Shown here piece after piece: positions 50,774 to 59,386 of a stretch of 64,000 nucleotides of DNA (position 1 is the stretch's first letter; each line of letters opens with the position of its first letter). A program made the translations under genes and the position numbers. This stretch comes from Brevibacterium sanguinis. GTDB lineage: Bacteria > Actinomycetota > Actinomycetes > Actinomycetales > Brevibacteriaceae. Below the pieces are notes generated by a model. It saw only the letters and a list, made by a program, of their open reading frames with translations, made no database searches and was not told the origin of the DNA. The DNA is taken from the NCBI RefSeq assembly GCF_003315415.1, contig NZ_QNSB01000006.1, positions 186,001-250,000 of the forward strand, read 5' to 3'.

Positions 50774-52168
50774 TCAGTCGGCGATGTAGTACATGCGCTT
50801 GTTGACGAACTCGTCCATGCCGTAGGGGCCGAGCTCGCGGCCGAAGCCCGAGCGCTTGGTGCCGCCGAAGGGGATCTCCGCGCCCTCACCCGCAGGGGTG
50901 TTGACGTTGGACATGCCGACCTCGAGCTGCTGAGCGAGCTTCTCGGCCCGCGCCTTGTCCGTGGAGAACACGGCGCCGCCGAGGCCGAAGGTGGTGTCAT
51001 TGGCCAGCTTGAGCGCCTCGTCCTCGCTGCTCACCTTGTACACGGTGGCGACGGGGCCGAACAGCTCCTCGCGGTAGGCGTCCATCTCGGAGGTGACTCC
51101 GGTGAGGACGGCCGGGGAGAGGTAGGCGGTGCCGTCATCGGCGAGTTCGCCGCCGACGAGGTGGGCGCCCTGCTCGACGGCGCGCTCGAGCTGCTTGCGC
51201 AGACCCTCGGCGGCACCGCGCGACGAGAGCGGAGCGTACACGCCCTCACCCGCTTCCTCGGGCTTGCCCGGCTTCGCCTCCTGCGCGCGCTTCGTCAGTC
51301 CCGCGACGAAGTCGTCGTAGATGTCCTCCATGACGATCATGCGCTTATTGGAGTTGCAGGCCTGGCCCGTGTTGTACATGCGGGTGCCCCACGCGGTCTC
51401 CACCGCCTCCTCGAGGTTCTCGGTGTCGAGGACGATGTAGGGGTCGGAACCGCCGAGCTCGAGCACGCACTTCTTCAGGTGCTTGCCGGCCTGAGCCGCG
51501 ACGGCGGAGCCGGCGCGCTCGGAGCCGGTGAGCGAGACGCCCTGCACGCGAGGATCGGCGATGATCGTCTCGATCTGCTCATGCGTGGCGAAGATGTTGT
51601 TGTACACACCCTCGGGGATGCCCGCTTCCTTCATGATGTCGGCGATCGCCCTGGCCGAACGAGGGCAGATCTCCGCGTGCTTGAGGATGATCGTGTTGCC
51701 GAGCACGAGGTTCGGCGCGGCGAACCGTGCGACCTGGTAGTAGGGGAAGTTCCACGGCATGATCCCGAGCAGCGGGCCGATCGGCCGGCGCTGGATGAAG
51801 GCCTTGCCGCCGGAGAACGTCTTGATCTCCTCGTCCTTGGCGAAGTCGGGGCCGTTGTCGGCGTAGTAGTTGAAGATCGCCTCGCAGAATTCGGCCTCCT
51901 CGATGCCCTCGGCGATTGGCTTGCCCATCTCCTCGGCGATGATCTCGGCGAGCTCCTGCTTGCGCTCCCCGAACAGATCGGCGACCTTGTTGACGATGGC
52001 GGCGCGCTCCTCGATGGTCTTCTCCCGCCACGAGGCGAATGCCTTGTCCGCGGCGTCGAGGACCTGGCCGACCTCCTCGTCGGTGGCGTTGTCGAAGCGC
52101 TCGATGATCTCGCCGGTCGCAGGGTTCTCGACGCGGTAGCCGCCTGCAGCACTGCCTACATTGCTCAT
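50774..52168 (-). CDS. NAD(P)-dependent succinate-semialdehyde dehydrogenase-type ALDH
   Basis: A 464-residue ALDH: PIGPLLGIMPWNFPYYQVARFAAPNLVLGN, Glu in LELGGSDPYIV, catalytic Cys in TGQACNSNKRMIV, and EELFGPVATVY, a pattern typical of Sad/GabD-type succinate-semialdehyde dehydrogenases. ATG 52168 has AAGGAG seven bases upstream. It oxidises a semialdehyde, most likely succinate semialdehyde from GABA breakdown; no transaminase is adjacent, so the assignment is by sequence. It appears monocistronic, with a terminator hairpin after it. Confidence 0.82.
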   Translation of the reverse strand: MSNVGSAAGGYRVENPATGEIIERFDNATDEEVGQVLDAADKAFASWREKTIEERAAIVNKVADLFGERKQELAEIIAEEMGKPIAEGIEEAEFCEAIFNYYADNGPDFAKDEEIKTFSGGKAFIQRRPIGPLLGIMPWNFPYYQVARFAAPNLVLGNTIILKHAEICPRSARAIADIMKEAGIPEGVYNNIFATHEQIETIIADPRVQGVSLTGSERAGSAVAAQAGKHLKKCVLELGGSDPYIVLDTENLEEAVETAWGTRMYNTGQACNSNKRMIVMEDIYDDFVAGLTKRAQEAKPGKPEEAGEGVYAPLSSRGAAEGLRKQLERAVEQGAHLVGGELADDGTAYLSPAVLTGVTSEMDAYREELFGPVATVYKVSSEDEALKLANDTTFGLGGAVFSTDKARAEKLAQQLEVGMSNVNTPAGEGAEIPFGGTKRSGFGRELGPYGMDEFVNKRMYYIAD

Positions 52169-52552
52169 TTCAGACTCCTTGGTGTCTCACACTTCTGGTC
52201 CATCCGGGTCGGGCCAGGGCACCGTCTGGGCGACGGGCCGGCACGATTACGACACACGCTATCAATTCCGTGACCCAGGCAACAGCGGCGCATGTCCCGC
52301 CCCCGCAGGGGGCATCGTCGCCCTGGCGGAGATTCTACCAGTCCTCACGGATTTCGCATCGTCTCCTGCGCTTTCAGTGCAGTTCAAGCCCTGATGCTGC
52401 GGAACCGCTTGCTGAATCTGCATGAGAGGGACGAGAACTTGATACACATGTACAGTCCACGTTCCGAGACCCGGGCCCACGCGGTGAGAACGCCGCTCCC
52501 CCGGTGCCGGGCACTCCGGTCCAGCGCCGACCGCCCGGTGCCGGGTAGGCGC
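52169..52552. other. Intergenic gap without a recognised gene
   Basis: Between the semialdehyde dehydrogenase start and the E1 dehydrogenase stop, both on the minus strand. Small open frames on both strands lack ribosome-binding sites and coding-type codon use. It probably carries the dehydrogenase promoter. Confidence 0.5.
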
Positions 52553-54979
52553 TCACCGCCCCAGCAGGTCGAGCGCCGCACCCGTGATCGACGCCGCGTC
52601 GATGCCGTGGAGCCGATGGGCCTCGGCCACCGAGGAGGCCTGTCCGAAGTCGCTGACGCCGAGGTTGCGCGTCGCGTCCCCGCGCACTCCGGCGAGGAAC
52701 GCCAGAGTGTGCGGATGACCGTCGAGGACCGTGACCAAGGGCGCCGGATGGGCCGCCGGGAAGAGCTCGTCGGCGATGGCCGAGCGCGGGCTCGCAGCGA
52801 TCCTCCCCCGCTCCTGGACCGAGCGGAAGATCTTCGACGGGGAGCTCAGGCACACGACGCCCGCGCGGACCCCGAGACCGGCGAGCCCGGCAGCGGCCTC
52901 GATGACCTCGGTCATCATCGCGCCCACTCCCACCAGCGTCACCTCGTCCTCGCTCGCCGGATGCGGGCCGAGACGGTAGCCGCCGGCGATCACCTGCTCG
53001 CGCCTGCGCTCCCGCAGCAGGGGGTCGGTCGGCACCGCGGCGAGCTCCTGCGCGACGGGTCGTGTCGTCAGCCGGAAGTACGCGGAGTCGCCGTCAGGGT
53101 CGGCAAGTTCACGCAGCGCCTCGAGCAGTGTCCATTCGAGGTCCTGGGCGAAGGCGGGCTCCCAGCTCGTCAGCCGCGGGATCTCCAGGGTCACCGAGGG
53201 GGTGTTGAACGACTGGTGCGCCCCGCCCTCCGGCGCCAGTGTCACGCCCGAGGGTGTGCCGACGACGATCGAGCGCCCGCCGGCGTAGAGGGCGAAGGTC
53301 CAGGGTTCGAGGGCGCGGTTGATGAAGGGGTCGTAGATGGTCGCGATCGGCAGCAGGGGCTGCCCCCAGCGCGCGCCCGTGGACCCCAGCTCGCAGGCCA
53401 GGGACACGAGGTTGACCTCGGCGATGCCCATCTCGATATGCTGGCCGCGCGAGTCCTCGTGCCACTTGAGGAGCCTCTCCCGGTCGTCGGAGAACCAGTC
53501 CTCGCGCCCCGCGGGCGACCATACGCCGGTCTTGTTGATCCACCCGCCGAGGTTCGTCGACGTCGCGACGTCCGGGCTCACGGTCACCACCCGGTCGGCC
53601 ACCTCGGGGGCGACGTGCTTGAGGTCGGAGAGGAAACGGCCCAGTGCCGCCTGGGTGGAGACCACCGCCCTGGGAATGAAGCCCAGTTCCACGGGCACCT
53701 CGGCGACGGGCCGGGTCTCGATCCGCTCGCGCGCGAGGCGCTCGGCGGTGTCCCGGCACGCCCGGCCCGCGGCGGAGTCCGGCGGGAACGACTGCCAGGG
53801 ATCGTCGAGGTCCATCCCCGAGGCGGCCGCGAGGTCGCGCATCTGCGCCTCGGTGAGCTGGGCCGCGTGATTGCCGGGGTGGCCCTCGGTCGCGAGTCCC
53901 TTGCCCTTGATCGTGTAGGCGAAGACGACGGTGGGGCGGGTGTCGTCGATGTGCGAGAACGTCTCGACGAGCTGACCGAGATCATGCCCGCCGAGGTCCC
54001 GGACGAGAGAAGCGAGGGAGTCGTCGTCGAACTCCGCGAGCACGGAGGCGAGCGCCGCCGTGTCCGCCTCGGCGAGGCCCGAGAGCAGGCGGTCGCGGAC
54101 CTCGGTGGGATGGGCGCGCAGCAGCCGCTGGTACTCGGGGTTCGACATCCCGACGAGGCGGTCCTCGAGCGCCCGGCCGCCGGGTGAGGCGAAGACGGCC
54201 TCGAGCCGGCGCCCCCACGGACAGGTGAGGACCTGCCAGCCGGCGGCGGCGAACATCCCCTGCAGGCGCGCAATCTGCGTGTCGGGGATGACCCGGTCGA
54301 GGGACTGCCGGTTGAGGTCGACGATCCAGACGATCTCACCGAGCTGGCGCACCTCCGGGTCGATGATCGCCTCCCACACGGCGCCCTCGTCCATCTCCGC
54401 GTCGCCGAGCAGCGAGTAGAACCGGCCGGCCTCCGGCGTGTCCGGGAACCGGTCGGACGCGTAGCGGTGGGCCAGCGCCGCCCACACCGGGGCCGTGGCC
54501 CCGATGCCCACGGATCCGGTCGAGAAGTCGACGGTGTCGGGGTCCTTCGTCCGCGAGGGGTACGGCTGGAGCCCGCCGAGGCTGCGCAGGGTGTCGAGGT
54601 GCTCCGCGTCGAGGTCGCCGAGGAGGTGGTTGATCGCGTGGAGCACCGGGGAGGCGTGCGGCTTCACCGAGACGCGGTCGATCGCTCGCAGCTGGGTGAA
54701 CCACAGCGCCGTCATGATCGAGACCATCGAGGCCGAGGACGACTGGTGTCCGCCGACCTTGACCCCGTCGCTGTTCGGCCGGCCCCGGTTCGCCCGGTCG
54801 ATGATCGAGGTCGCGAGCCAGAGCACGCGCTGGGCGATCTCGTCGAGCACCGCCTCGTCGGGCGAGGAGGACGCCCGCAGCGGCCGGTCATTGTGAGTCG
54901 GCGGGCTGATCTGGAGAGACGTCTCGAACTGATGGAGTTCGTCGCGGGCGTCCTGCTCGTCGGTCGAATGGTGCTGCAC
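52553..54979 (-). CDS. Homodimeric pyruvate dehydrogenase E1-like (AceE/MdeB-type) enzyme
   Basis: An 808-residue transketolase-superfamily E1. The N-terminal ThDP domain has VGGHQSSSASMVSIMTALWF, the Mg/ThDP motif GDAEMDEGAVWEAI (Gly192-Glu195 region) and DLNRQSLDR (Asn223). Later come FAYTIKGKGLATEGHPGNHAAQ, MGIAEVNLVSLACELG and a C-terminal domain. It is shorter than AceE (about 890) and lacks E2-binding features I can recognise. Adjacent ACC deaminase makes 2-oxobutyrate, so an MdeB-like 2-oxobutyrate E1 role is a good inference. GTG 54979 starts it, 41 bases after the acdS stop. Confidence 0.8.
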   Translation of the reverse strand: MQHHSTDEQDARDELHQFETSLQISPPTHNDRPLRASSSPDEAVLDEIAQRVLWLATSIIDRANRGRPNSDGVKVGGHQSSSASMVSIMTALWFTQLRAIDRVSVKPHASPVLHAINHLLGDLDAEHLDTLRSLGGLQPYPSRTKDPDTVDFSTGSVGIGATAPVWAALAHRYASDRFPDTPEAGRFYSLLGDAEMDEGAVWEAIIDPEVRQLGEIVWIVDLNRQSLDRVIPDTQIARLQGMFAAAGWQVLTCPWGRRLEAVFASPGGRALEDRLVGMSNPEYQRLLRAHPTEVRDRLLSGLAEADTAALASVLAEFDDDSLASLVRDLGGHDLGQLVETFSHIDDTRPTVVFAYTIKGKGLATEGHPGNHAAQLTEAQMRDLAAASGMDLDDPWQSFPPDSAAGRACRDTAERLARERIETRPVAEVPVELGFIPRAVVSTQAALGRFLSDLKHVAPEVADRVVTVSPDVATSTNLGGWINKTGVWSPAGREDWFSDDRERLLKWHEDSRGQHIEMGIAEVNLVSLACELGSTGARWGQPLLPIATIYDPFINRALEPWTFALYAGGRSIVVGTPSGVTLAPEGGAHQSFNTPSVTLEIPRLTSWEPAFAQDLEWTLLEALRELADPDGDSAYFRLTTRPVAQELAAVPTDPLLRERRREQVIAGGYRLGPHPASEDEVTLVGVGAMMTEVIEAAAGLAGLGVRAGVVCLSSPSKIFRSVQERGRIAASPRSAIADELFPAAHPAPLVTVLDGHPHTLAFLAGVRGDATRNLGVSDFGQASSVAEAHRLHGIDAASITGAALDLLGR

Positions 54980-55020
54980 GTGTGCCTCGTTCCTGCGGTC
55001 CGGGGGTCGGTGGGTCGGTG

Positions 55021-56037
55021 TCAGAAGATCGAGCTGTAGGCGTTGAGTGCCAGCTGGCCGCCGAGGTGGGCGTAGAGGACCGTGGAGTCCTTGGCGATCG
55101 TGCCGTCCCCGACGAGGTCGAGGAGCCCGGCCATCGACTTGCCCTCGTAGACCGGGTCGAGGATGACGCCCTCGAGCTCGGCGGTCGTCCGGATCGCCTT
55201 GACCGTGGTCTCGTCGGGGATGCCGTAGGCCGGTCCCTCCCAGCCGGGTCGCACGTCGACGTCGGAGGCGGTGATCTCCCGGCCGAGGCCGATGAGCTCG
55301 CCCGTGTTCCGCGCGATCCGCAGCACCTGGTCCCGGGTCTTCTCGAGCGTGGCGGAGGCATCGATGCCGATGACCTGGCGCTTCGGTCCGCCCGCTTCCT
55401 CGAGTGCGGCGAATCCCGCGATCATCCCGGCATGGGTCGAGCCGGTGACGGTGCAGACGACGATGGTGTCGAAGAAGACGCCGAGCTCCTTCTCCTGCTC
55501 GGCGACCTCATGGGCCCAGTTGGCGAACCCGAGTCCGCCGAACCTGTGCTCGGACGCGCCGGCCGGGATCGGGTAGGGAGTCCCGCCCGCGGCCTCCACC
55601 TCGGCGATGGCGTTCTCCCAGCTCGAGCGGATGCCGATGTCGAAGCCGGCGTCGTCGAGTCGGACATCGGCACCCATGATCCGGGAGAGCTCGATGTTGC
55701 CGACCTTGTCGTTGACCGGGTCGTCCCAGTCGACCCAGCGCTCCTGGACGAGGCGGGCCTTGAGCCCGAGGTGGGCGGCGACGGCCGCGACCTGCCGGGT
55801 GTGGTTGGACTGGTAGCCGCCGATCGAGACGAGCGTGTCCGCCCCGGAGGCGAGGATGTCGGGGACGATGTACTCGAGCTTGCGGGTCTTGTTGCCGCCG
55901 AAGGCGAGTCCGGAGTTGACGTCCTCCCGCTTGGCCCACACCCGGGCCCCGCCGAGGTGATCGCTGAGCCGCTTCAGCTCGTGCACGGGGCTCGGTCCGA
56001 AGGTCAGGGGGTAGCGCTCGAAATCAGTGATTGCCAT
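55021..56037 (-). CDS. acdS: 1-Aminocyclopropane-1-carboxylate (ACC) deaminase
   Basis: A 338-residue PLP enzyme that follows AcdS throughout: [25 protein letters not shown], Lys50 in [11 protein letters not shown], Ser77 in [30 protein letters not shown], and Tyr297-Glu298 in DPVYEGKSM plus Leu325 in YAHLGG. The Glu and Leu positions separate ACC deaminase from D-cysteine desulfhydrase (reference numbering 295 and 322), so true ACC activity is likely: ACC to 2-oxobutyrate and ammonia. ATG 56037 has AAGAGGA five bases upstream. A divergent GntR regulator and palindromic operator precede it. Confidence 0.92.
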   Translation of the reverse strand: MAITDFERYPLTFGPSPVHELKRLSDHLGGARVWAKREDVNSGLAFGGNKTRKLEYIVPDILASGADTLVSIGGYQSNHTRQVAAVAAHLGLKARLVQERWVDWDDPVNDKVGNIELSRIMGADVRLDDAGFDIGIRSSWENAIAEVEAAGGTPYPIPAGASEHRFGGLGFANWAHEVAEQEKELGVFFDTIVVCTVTGSTHAGMIAGFAALEEAGGPKRQVIGIDASATLEKTRDQVLRIARNTGELIGLGREITASDVDVRPGWEGPAYGIPDETTVKAIRTTAELEGVILDPVYEGKSMAGLLDLVGDGTIAKDSTVLYAHLGGQLALNAYSSIF

Positions 56038-56106
56038 GTCGTCCTCTTCGTCGATGGTGTCGACCGCCGGGCGGTCGAAGGTCACGGGCGTGATCGCCGT
56101 CGCAAT

Positions 56107-56122
56107 ATGCAATATATTGCAT
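56107..56122. promoter_or_regulatory. Palindromic operator between acdS and gntR
   Basis: ATGCAATATATTGCAT, a perfect 16-bp palindrome, 70 bases upstream of acdS and about 100 upstream of the GntR gene. It is a typical FadR-subfamily GntR operator and likely controls both. Confidence 0.65.
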
Positions 56123-56224
56123 TTCGCCTCGGACTACAATGGATCCGAGGACAGTTCTTCGACTGAGAGCCCGGGGCCCGAGCGACGCGACGACCGCGTC
56201 GCCTGCGAACGACGAGGGAGAGTG

Positions 56225-56887
56225 GTGCCAGTGCCGATACCTGCGACGTCGGCCGTCCGCAGTCGGACCCTGTTGCGCGACGATGTCTATCGGGCGATCC
56301 GGGACGCGATCGTCCGCGGCCAGCTGGCTCCGGGCGAGCAGCTGCGCGACACCGAGCTGGGAGCCTGGCTGCAGGTGTCCCGGACCCCGATCCGTGAGGC
56401 GCTGCAGCGCCTGGCCCAGGCCGGACTCGTCGTCGCCGAGCCCGGGAGGATGACACGGGTCGCTGAGGAGGACCCGGAGGCGATCGTCCATGCCCGGCAG
56501 ATCGCGGCGGAGCTGCACGCCTTGGCCATGCGACTGGCGGTGGAGTCGCTCACGCCTGCGGACCTCGCGACGATGGAGGCCGCGAACGAACGCCTGAGCG
56601 CAGCGCTGCAGGATTCGGACATCGACGCCGCGATCTCCGCCGACGACGACTTCCACGAGGTCGCCCTCATGCGCTCCGGCAATCCGCTCATCCGCGATCA
56701 TCTCGAAGGCGTTACCGCCACCCTGCGCCGTGCCGAGTACCTCCACTTCGATTCCGTCCGCGGCTCGACCTCGCCCCAGCAGCATGTCGACATCCTCGAG
56801 GCGGTGCGGGCGGGCGAGCTCGAGCGCGCGGTCGCCCTCGTCCGGGAGAACTGGTCGGCACTCACCGGCTGGGAGGAACGGAAGTAG
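56225..56887 (+). CDS. GntR-family (FadR/FCD) transcriptional regulator
   Basis: About 220 residues: the winged helix LLRDDVYRAIRDAIVRGQLAPGEQLRDTELGAWLQVSRTPIREALQRLAQAGLV lies at about residues 12-65, followed by an all-helical FCD domain with candidate metal-site residues in DDDFHEVALMRSGN and QQHVDILEAV. Starts at GTG 56222, 56225 or 56231 follow GAGGGAG; I chose 56225. Long N-terminal frames upstream cross the operator and are unlikely. As divergent neighbour of acdS it is probably the ACC- or 2-oxobutyrate-responsive repressor. Confidence 0.85.
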   Translation: MPVPIPATSAVRSRTLLRDDVYRAIRDAIVRGQLAPGEQLRDTELGAWLQVSRTPIREALQRLAQAGLVVAEPGRMTRVAEEDPEAIVHARQIAAELHALAMRLAVESLTPADLATMEAANERLSAALQDSDIDAAISADDDFHEVALMRSGNPLIRDHLEGVTATLRRAEYLHFDSVRGSTSPQQHVDILEAVRAGELERAVALVRENWSALTGWEERK

Positions 56888-56929
56888 GAGCGCATCATCG
56901 TGACACGTTATCTCGTAGATATGGGAGGA

Positions 56930-57424
56930 TTACCACCAACCTTTATCCCGCGCAGCACAAGATTCGAACTCCTTGATTGTTTTAGGAAGTTGGTGAGGGG
57001 ACGCAATTAACCCGGCGATCAACCCCCCGTTCAGAAGAAGTGCCTGAAAGGTGCGAAGTGACTCGCCGGCCGAAGCATCAATTCCAGCTCCGTCGAGGAC
57101 TAGCTGAGCCACGAAAAGCAAAGTGACGGTGACGATGGCCGTCCGCTCGGGAACGAAAGCCTCCGCCGTCCAACCAAAGAATTGGTCTCGGTCCGCTTCG
57201 CTGTATTTACGGCTCTTTCCCCACAGCCCGGCTCTGTAAGTATATCTAGCTCGCCACATCATCATGCCAAGAGAACAAATAGCTGAAACTAGGCCGATTA
57301 TGGCCGCAGTGTTCTTCGCATTACCCTCAAAGAACAACACCACTGATCCAGCTACTACAGTCAGACCGGCATAAATTATTATAGCACTAGTCTGGTAGAC
57401 CTTAATAGGAGAACTCGCTGCCAT
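56930..57424 (-). CDS. Hypothetical membrane protein in AT-richer insert
   Basis: A 164-residue protein with four predicted membrane segments at about residues 12-32, 36-56, 95-115 and 125-145, and a charged loop RARYTYRAGLWGKSRKYSEADRDQFFGW. ATG 57424 has GGAG five bases upstream. Codon use is clearly less GC-biased than in all neighbours (many A/T third positions), which indicates horizontal acquisition or loss of selection. I recognise no family with confidence; small multi-pass proteins of this shape occur in phage-defence and stress loci, but no partner gene is present. Confidence 0.6.
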   Translation of the reverse strand: MAASSPIKVYQTSAIIIYAGLTVVAGSVVLFFEGNAKNTAAIIGLVSAICSLGMMMWRARYTYRAGLWGKSRKYSEADRDQFFGWTAEAFVPERTAIVTVTLLFVAQLVLDGAGIDASAGESLRTFQALLLNGGLIAGLIASPHQLPKTIKEFESCAARDKGWW

Positions 57425-57610
57425 CGGGACTCCGTTCGAAATACAGTTCAGTGATACTTTTCAGCCAGCCTGGTTGCTTGAGTGTACGTCTCAAACAGGA
57501 CGCGCCCAAGGCGCCGTTCCTGCAGGGGCAAGGACTACAGAATCGGCAGCTCATTCTTCACACTTAAAACCACACCGTGGTTCCAGGTCCAAGGTCTAAA
57601 GATCGGAGGT

Positions 57611-57645
57611 CGCGTGGCTACCTAGGGGTGCTAGGTAGCCACGCG
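57611..57645. terminator. 15-bp perfect hairpin in the AT-richer region
   Basis: 57611-57625 pairs with 57631-57645 across a five-base loop. It is 74 bases past the stop of the LysE gene (minus strand). It has no U-tract on that strand; a run of A's follows on the plus strand. Terminator or boundary element. Confidence 0.5.
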
Positions 57646-57718
57646 AAAATTAACTGGATCAGACTAAATAGAACTAACGAACGAAGATAGATCGTGCCAT
57701 CTCTAAGGGGCGGCCGCC

Positions 57719-58360
57719 TCAGATCTTCGCGGCGCCGACGGCCAGCTGGGCGCCGAAGGCGACGACGACTCCCCCGGCGACCCGGTCGATCCACTGCCCG
57801 AACTTCTCCGACTTCAGCTTCTTCGACAGCGTCCGTCCACCCACGACGACGAGGACGAACCAGGACATCCCGATGACGCTGTGGACGAGGGCGAGCAGCA
57901 CGCCCATGAGCAGCGGTGAGACGCCCTCGGGGACGAACTGCGGGATCGTCGCCAGGTAGAAGACGCCGACCTTCGGGTTGAGCAGGTTGGTCATGAACCC
58001 CAGCCCGAGGCCTCGCCAGGCGTTGCCGCGGATGGGCGGAAGAGCCGCCTCGGCGTCCTCCTGGGCCTTCGTGAACCCCTTGACGAGCATGAGGATGCCC
58101 ATGACGACGAGGTAGGCGGCACCGGCGACCGTGAGGATCCGGTAGGCGAGCTCGGAGGCGGCAAGGAGGAGGGTCGCGCCGGTGGCCGTCGCGACTCCCC
58201 ACACGATGGTTCCGAGCTGGATGCCGGCGGCCGTCGAGAACGAGTAGGTCTTCGAGCGCGTGATCGAGCTGCGCAGGACCAGAGTCGTGTCGAGACCCGG
58301 AATGACGGTGAGCACGACGGCGAAGGCGGCGAAGCCGAGCAGGGCGGAGGTGATCGTCAC
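57719..58360 (-). CDS. LysE-family amino-acid exporter
   Basis: A 213-residue, six-segment protein: LLGFAAFAVVLTVIPGLDTTLVLRSSITRSKTYSFSTAAGIQLGTIVWG is the family's N-terminal signature (PGP loop replaced by PGLD), and GFMTNLLNPKVGVFYLATIPQFV the second. It exports amino acids or derivatives. GTG 58360 is preferred by family length; ATG 58408 is upstream in frame. It is divergent from the ArsR regulator with an inverted repeat between them, so regulation by that protein is likely. Confidence 0.82.
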   Translation of the reverse strand: MTITSALLGFAAFAVVLTVIPGLDTTLVLRSSITRSKTYSFSTAAGIQLGTIVWGVATATGATLLLAASELAYRILTVAGAAYLVVMGILMLVKGFTKAQEDAEAALPPIRGNAWRGLGLGFMTNLLNPKVGVFYLATIPQFVPEGVSPLLMGVLLALVHSVIGMSWFVLVVVGGRTLSKKLKSEKFGQWIDRVAGGVVVAFGAQLAVGAAKI

Positions 58361-58455
58361 CCGTCGATTCTGCCGCCGGCGCACGGCACCGGCAACCGGG
58401 TCTCGCACTTACAACGGGGCCCACGGTCGCCACGCACCCCTTGACCGCACAATCC

Positions 58456-58471
58456 GTAAGTGATAACTTAC
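58456..58471. promoter_or_regulatory. ArsR-type operator
   Basis: GTAAGT-gata-ACTTAC, perfect arms, with extra ACTTAC half-sites at 58407-58412 and 58483-58488. It lies in the lysE/ArsR divergent region and overlaps the region just upstream of the ArsR start. Confidence 0.55.
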
Positions 58472-58476
58472 CGTTC

Positions 58477-58788
58477 GTGGGCACTTACCAATCCGACGGC
58501 TGGGCCGCACTGGGCGATCCGAGCAGAAGAGCGATCTTCGCATCTCTGGCGGAGAGGCCCCGATCTGTCCGCGAACTCGCGGATGACCTTCCCATCAGCC
58601 GTCCGGCGGTCTCCCAGCACCTCAAGGTGCTGCTCGAGGCCAAGCTGGTCAGCGTCCACAGTGAGGGCACCCGGCGCATCTACCGGGTGGATCAGGAGGG
58701 GTTGAAGCCCATCCGCAACGACCTCGACAGTTTCTGGGCCTCCACCCTCGCCAATTTCAAGCGGCTCGCAGAGGAGCAGTCACGATGA
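58477..58788 (+). CDS. ArsR-family transcriptional regulator
   Basis: A 103-residue winged-helix protein: DGWAALGDPSRRAIFASLAERPRSVRELADDLPISRPAVSQHLKVLLEAKLVS is the ArsR DNA-binding core. There is no metal-binding cysteine pair, so it senses something else, as many ArsR-SRPBCC pairs do. GTG 58477 gives the usual length; TTG 58441 would extend across the operator. Its stop overlaps the start of the SRPBCC gene (ATGA), so they are coupled. It likely represses itself and perhaps the divergent LysE exporter. Confidence 0.82.
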   Translation: MGTYQSDGWAALGDPSRRAIFASLAERPRSVRELADDLPISRPAVSQHLKVLLEAKLVSVHSEGTRRIYRVDQEGLKPIRNDLDSFWASTLANFKRLAEEQSR

Positions 58789-59288
58789 ACATCACCCCCG
58801 CAATCACCCATGACATCGACGTCGACCTCCCCATCGCCAGAGCATTCGCGCTCTTCCATGAGCAGTGGGACAGCATCAAACCTCACAGCCACAATCCCGG
58901 GTCGTCTCCGATCGTGGAATCGGTCTTCGAACCACGCGCCGGCGGCACGGTCTTCGACCGGTTCGAGGACGGCACCGAACTCCACTGGTCGCGTGTGCTC
59001 GTGTTCGACCCACCGGTGCGATTCGTCATCACCTGGGACCTCGACACACGCTGGCAGCTCGAATCCAACCCCGACCGGACCAGCGAAGTCGAAGTCGTCT
59101 TCACGGCATTGGACGAGAGCCGCACCAGGGTCACGCTCGAGCACAGGGGGCTCGACCGTCACGGTCCCGGCTGGGAGGGCATCCGCGAAGGAGTCGACGG
59201 ACCGGGAGGCTGGCCCCTCTACCTGCAGCATCTCATGGAGGCGGCTGCACGGTCGCGGGGATCCGACGACCTGACCGAATCGATGTGA
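58785..59288 (+). CDS. SRPBCC (AHSA1-like) domain protein
   Basis: A 167-residue helix-grip protein: FEPRAGGTVFDRFEDGTELHWSRVLVFDPPVRFVITWDLDTRW and EVEVVFTALDESRTRVTLEHRGLDRHG are typical of the Hsp90-ATPase-activator-like (AHSA1) family, which binds hydrophobic ligands. It follows the ArsR gene with a four-base overlap; ArsR-SRPBCC pairs are common, and the second protein often binds the effector or handles the inducing compound. Function otherwise unknown. Confidence 0.8.
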   Translation: MNITPAITHDIDVDLPIARAFALFHEQWDSIKPHSHNPGSSPIVESVFEPRAGGTVFDRFEDGTELHWSRVLVFDPPVRFVITWDLDTRWQLESNPDRTSEVEVVFTALDESRTRVTLEHRGLDRHGPGWEGIREGVDGPGGWPLYLQHLMEAAARSRGSDDLTESM

Positions 59289-59386
59289 ACCGCCCGAATC
59301 GCACGCCGAATCGCACGGCTGACGCTCGCTGAGTTTCAAGGTGTCTTCCCAGGTTGGACAGGGTTGACCGGACCTATCCTTTGAGT

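Noticed and set aside
50192-50805. Several small open frames with repeated ELSARANCPRAR-like protein sequence
   Set aside because: They translate the 17-bp tandem repeat in different frames; no start signals and no conserved domain.
52161-52480. Small open frames upstream of the semialdehyde dehydrogenase
   Set aside because: No ribosome-binding site and no coding-type third positions; region reads as promoter and spacer.
55021-56037. D-cysteine desulfhydrase
   Set aside because: Glu298 and Leu325 are the residues that mark ACC deaminase; overall sequence follows AcdS closely.
57425-57718. tRNA or small RNA gene in the AT-richer gap
   Set aside because: The hairpin is simple and no cloverleaf, anticodon arm or CCA end could be traced.
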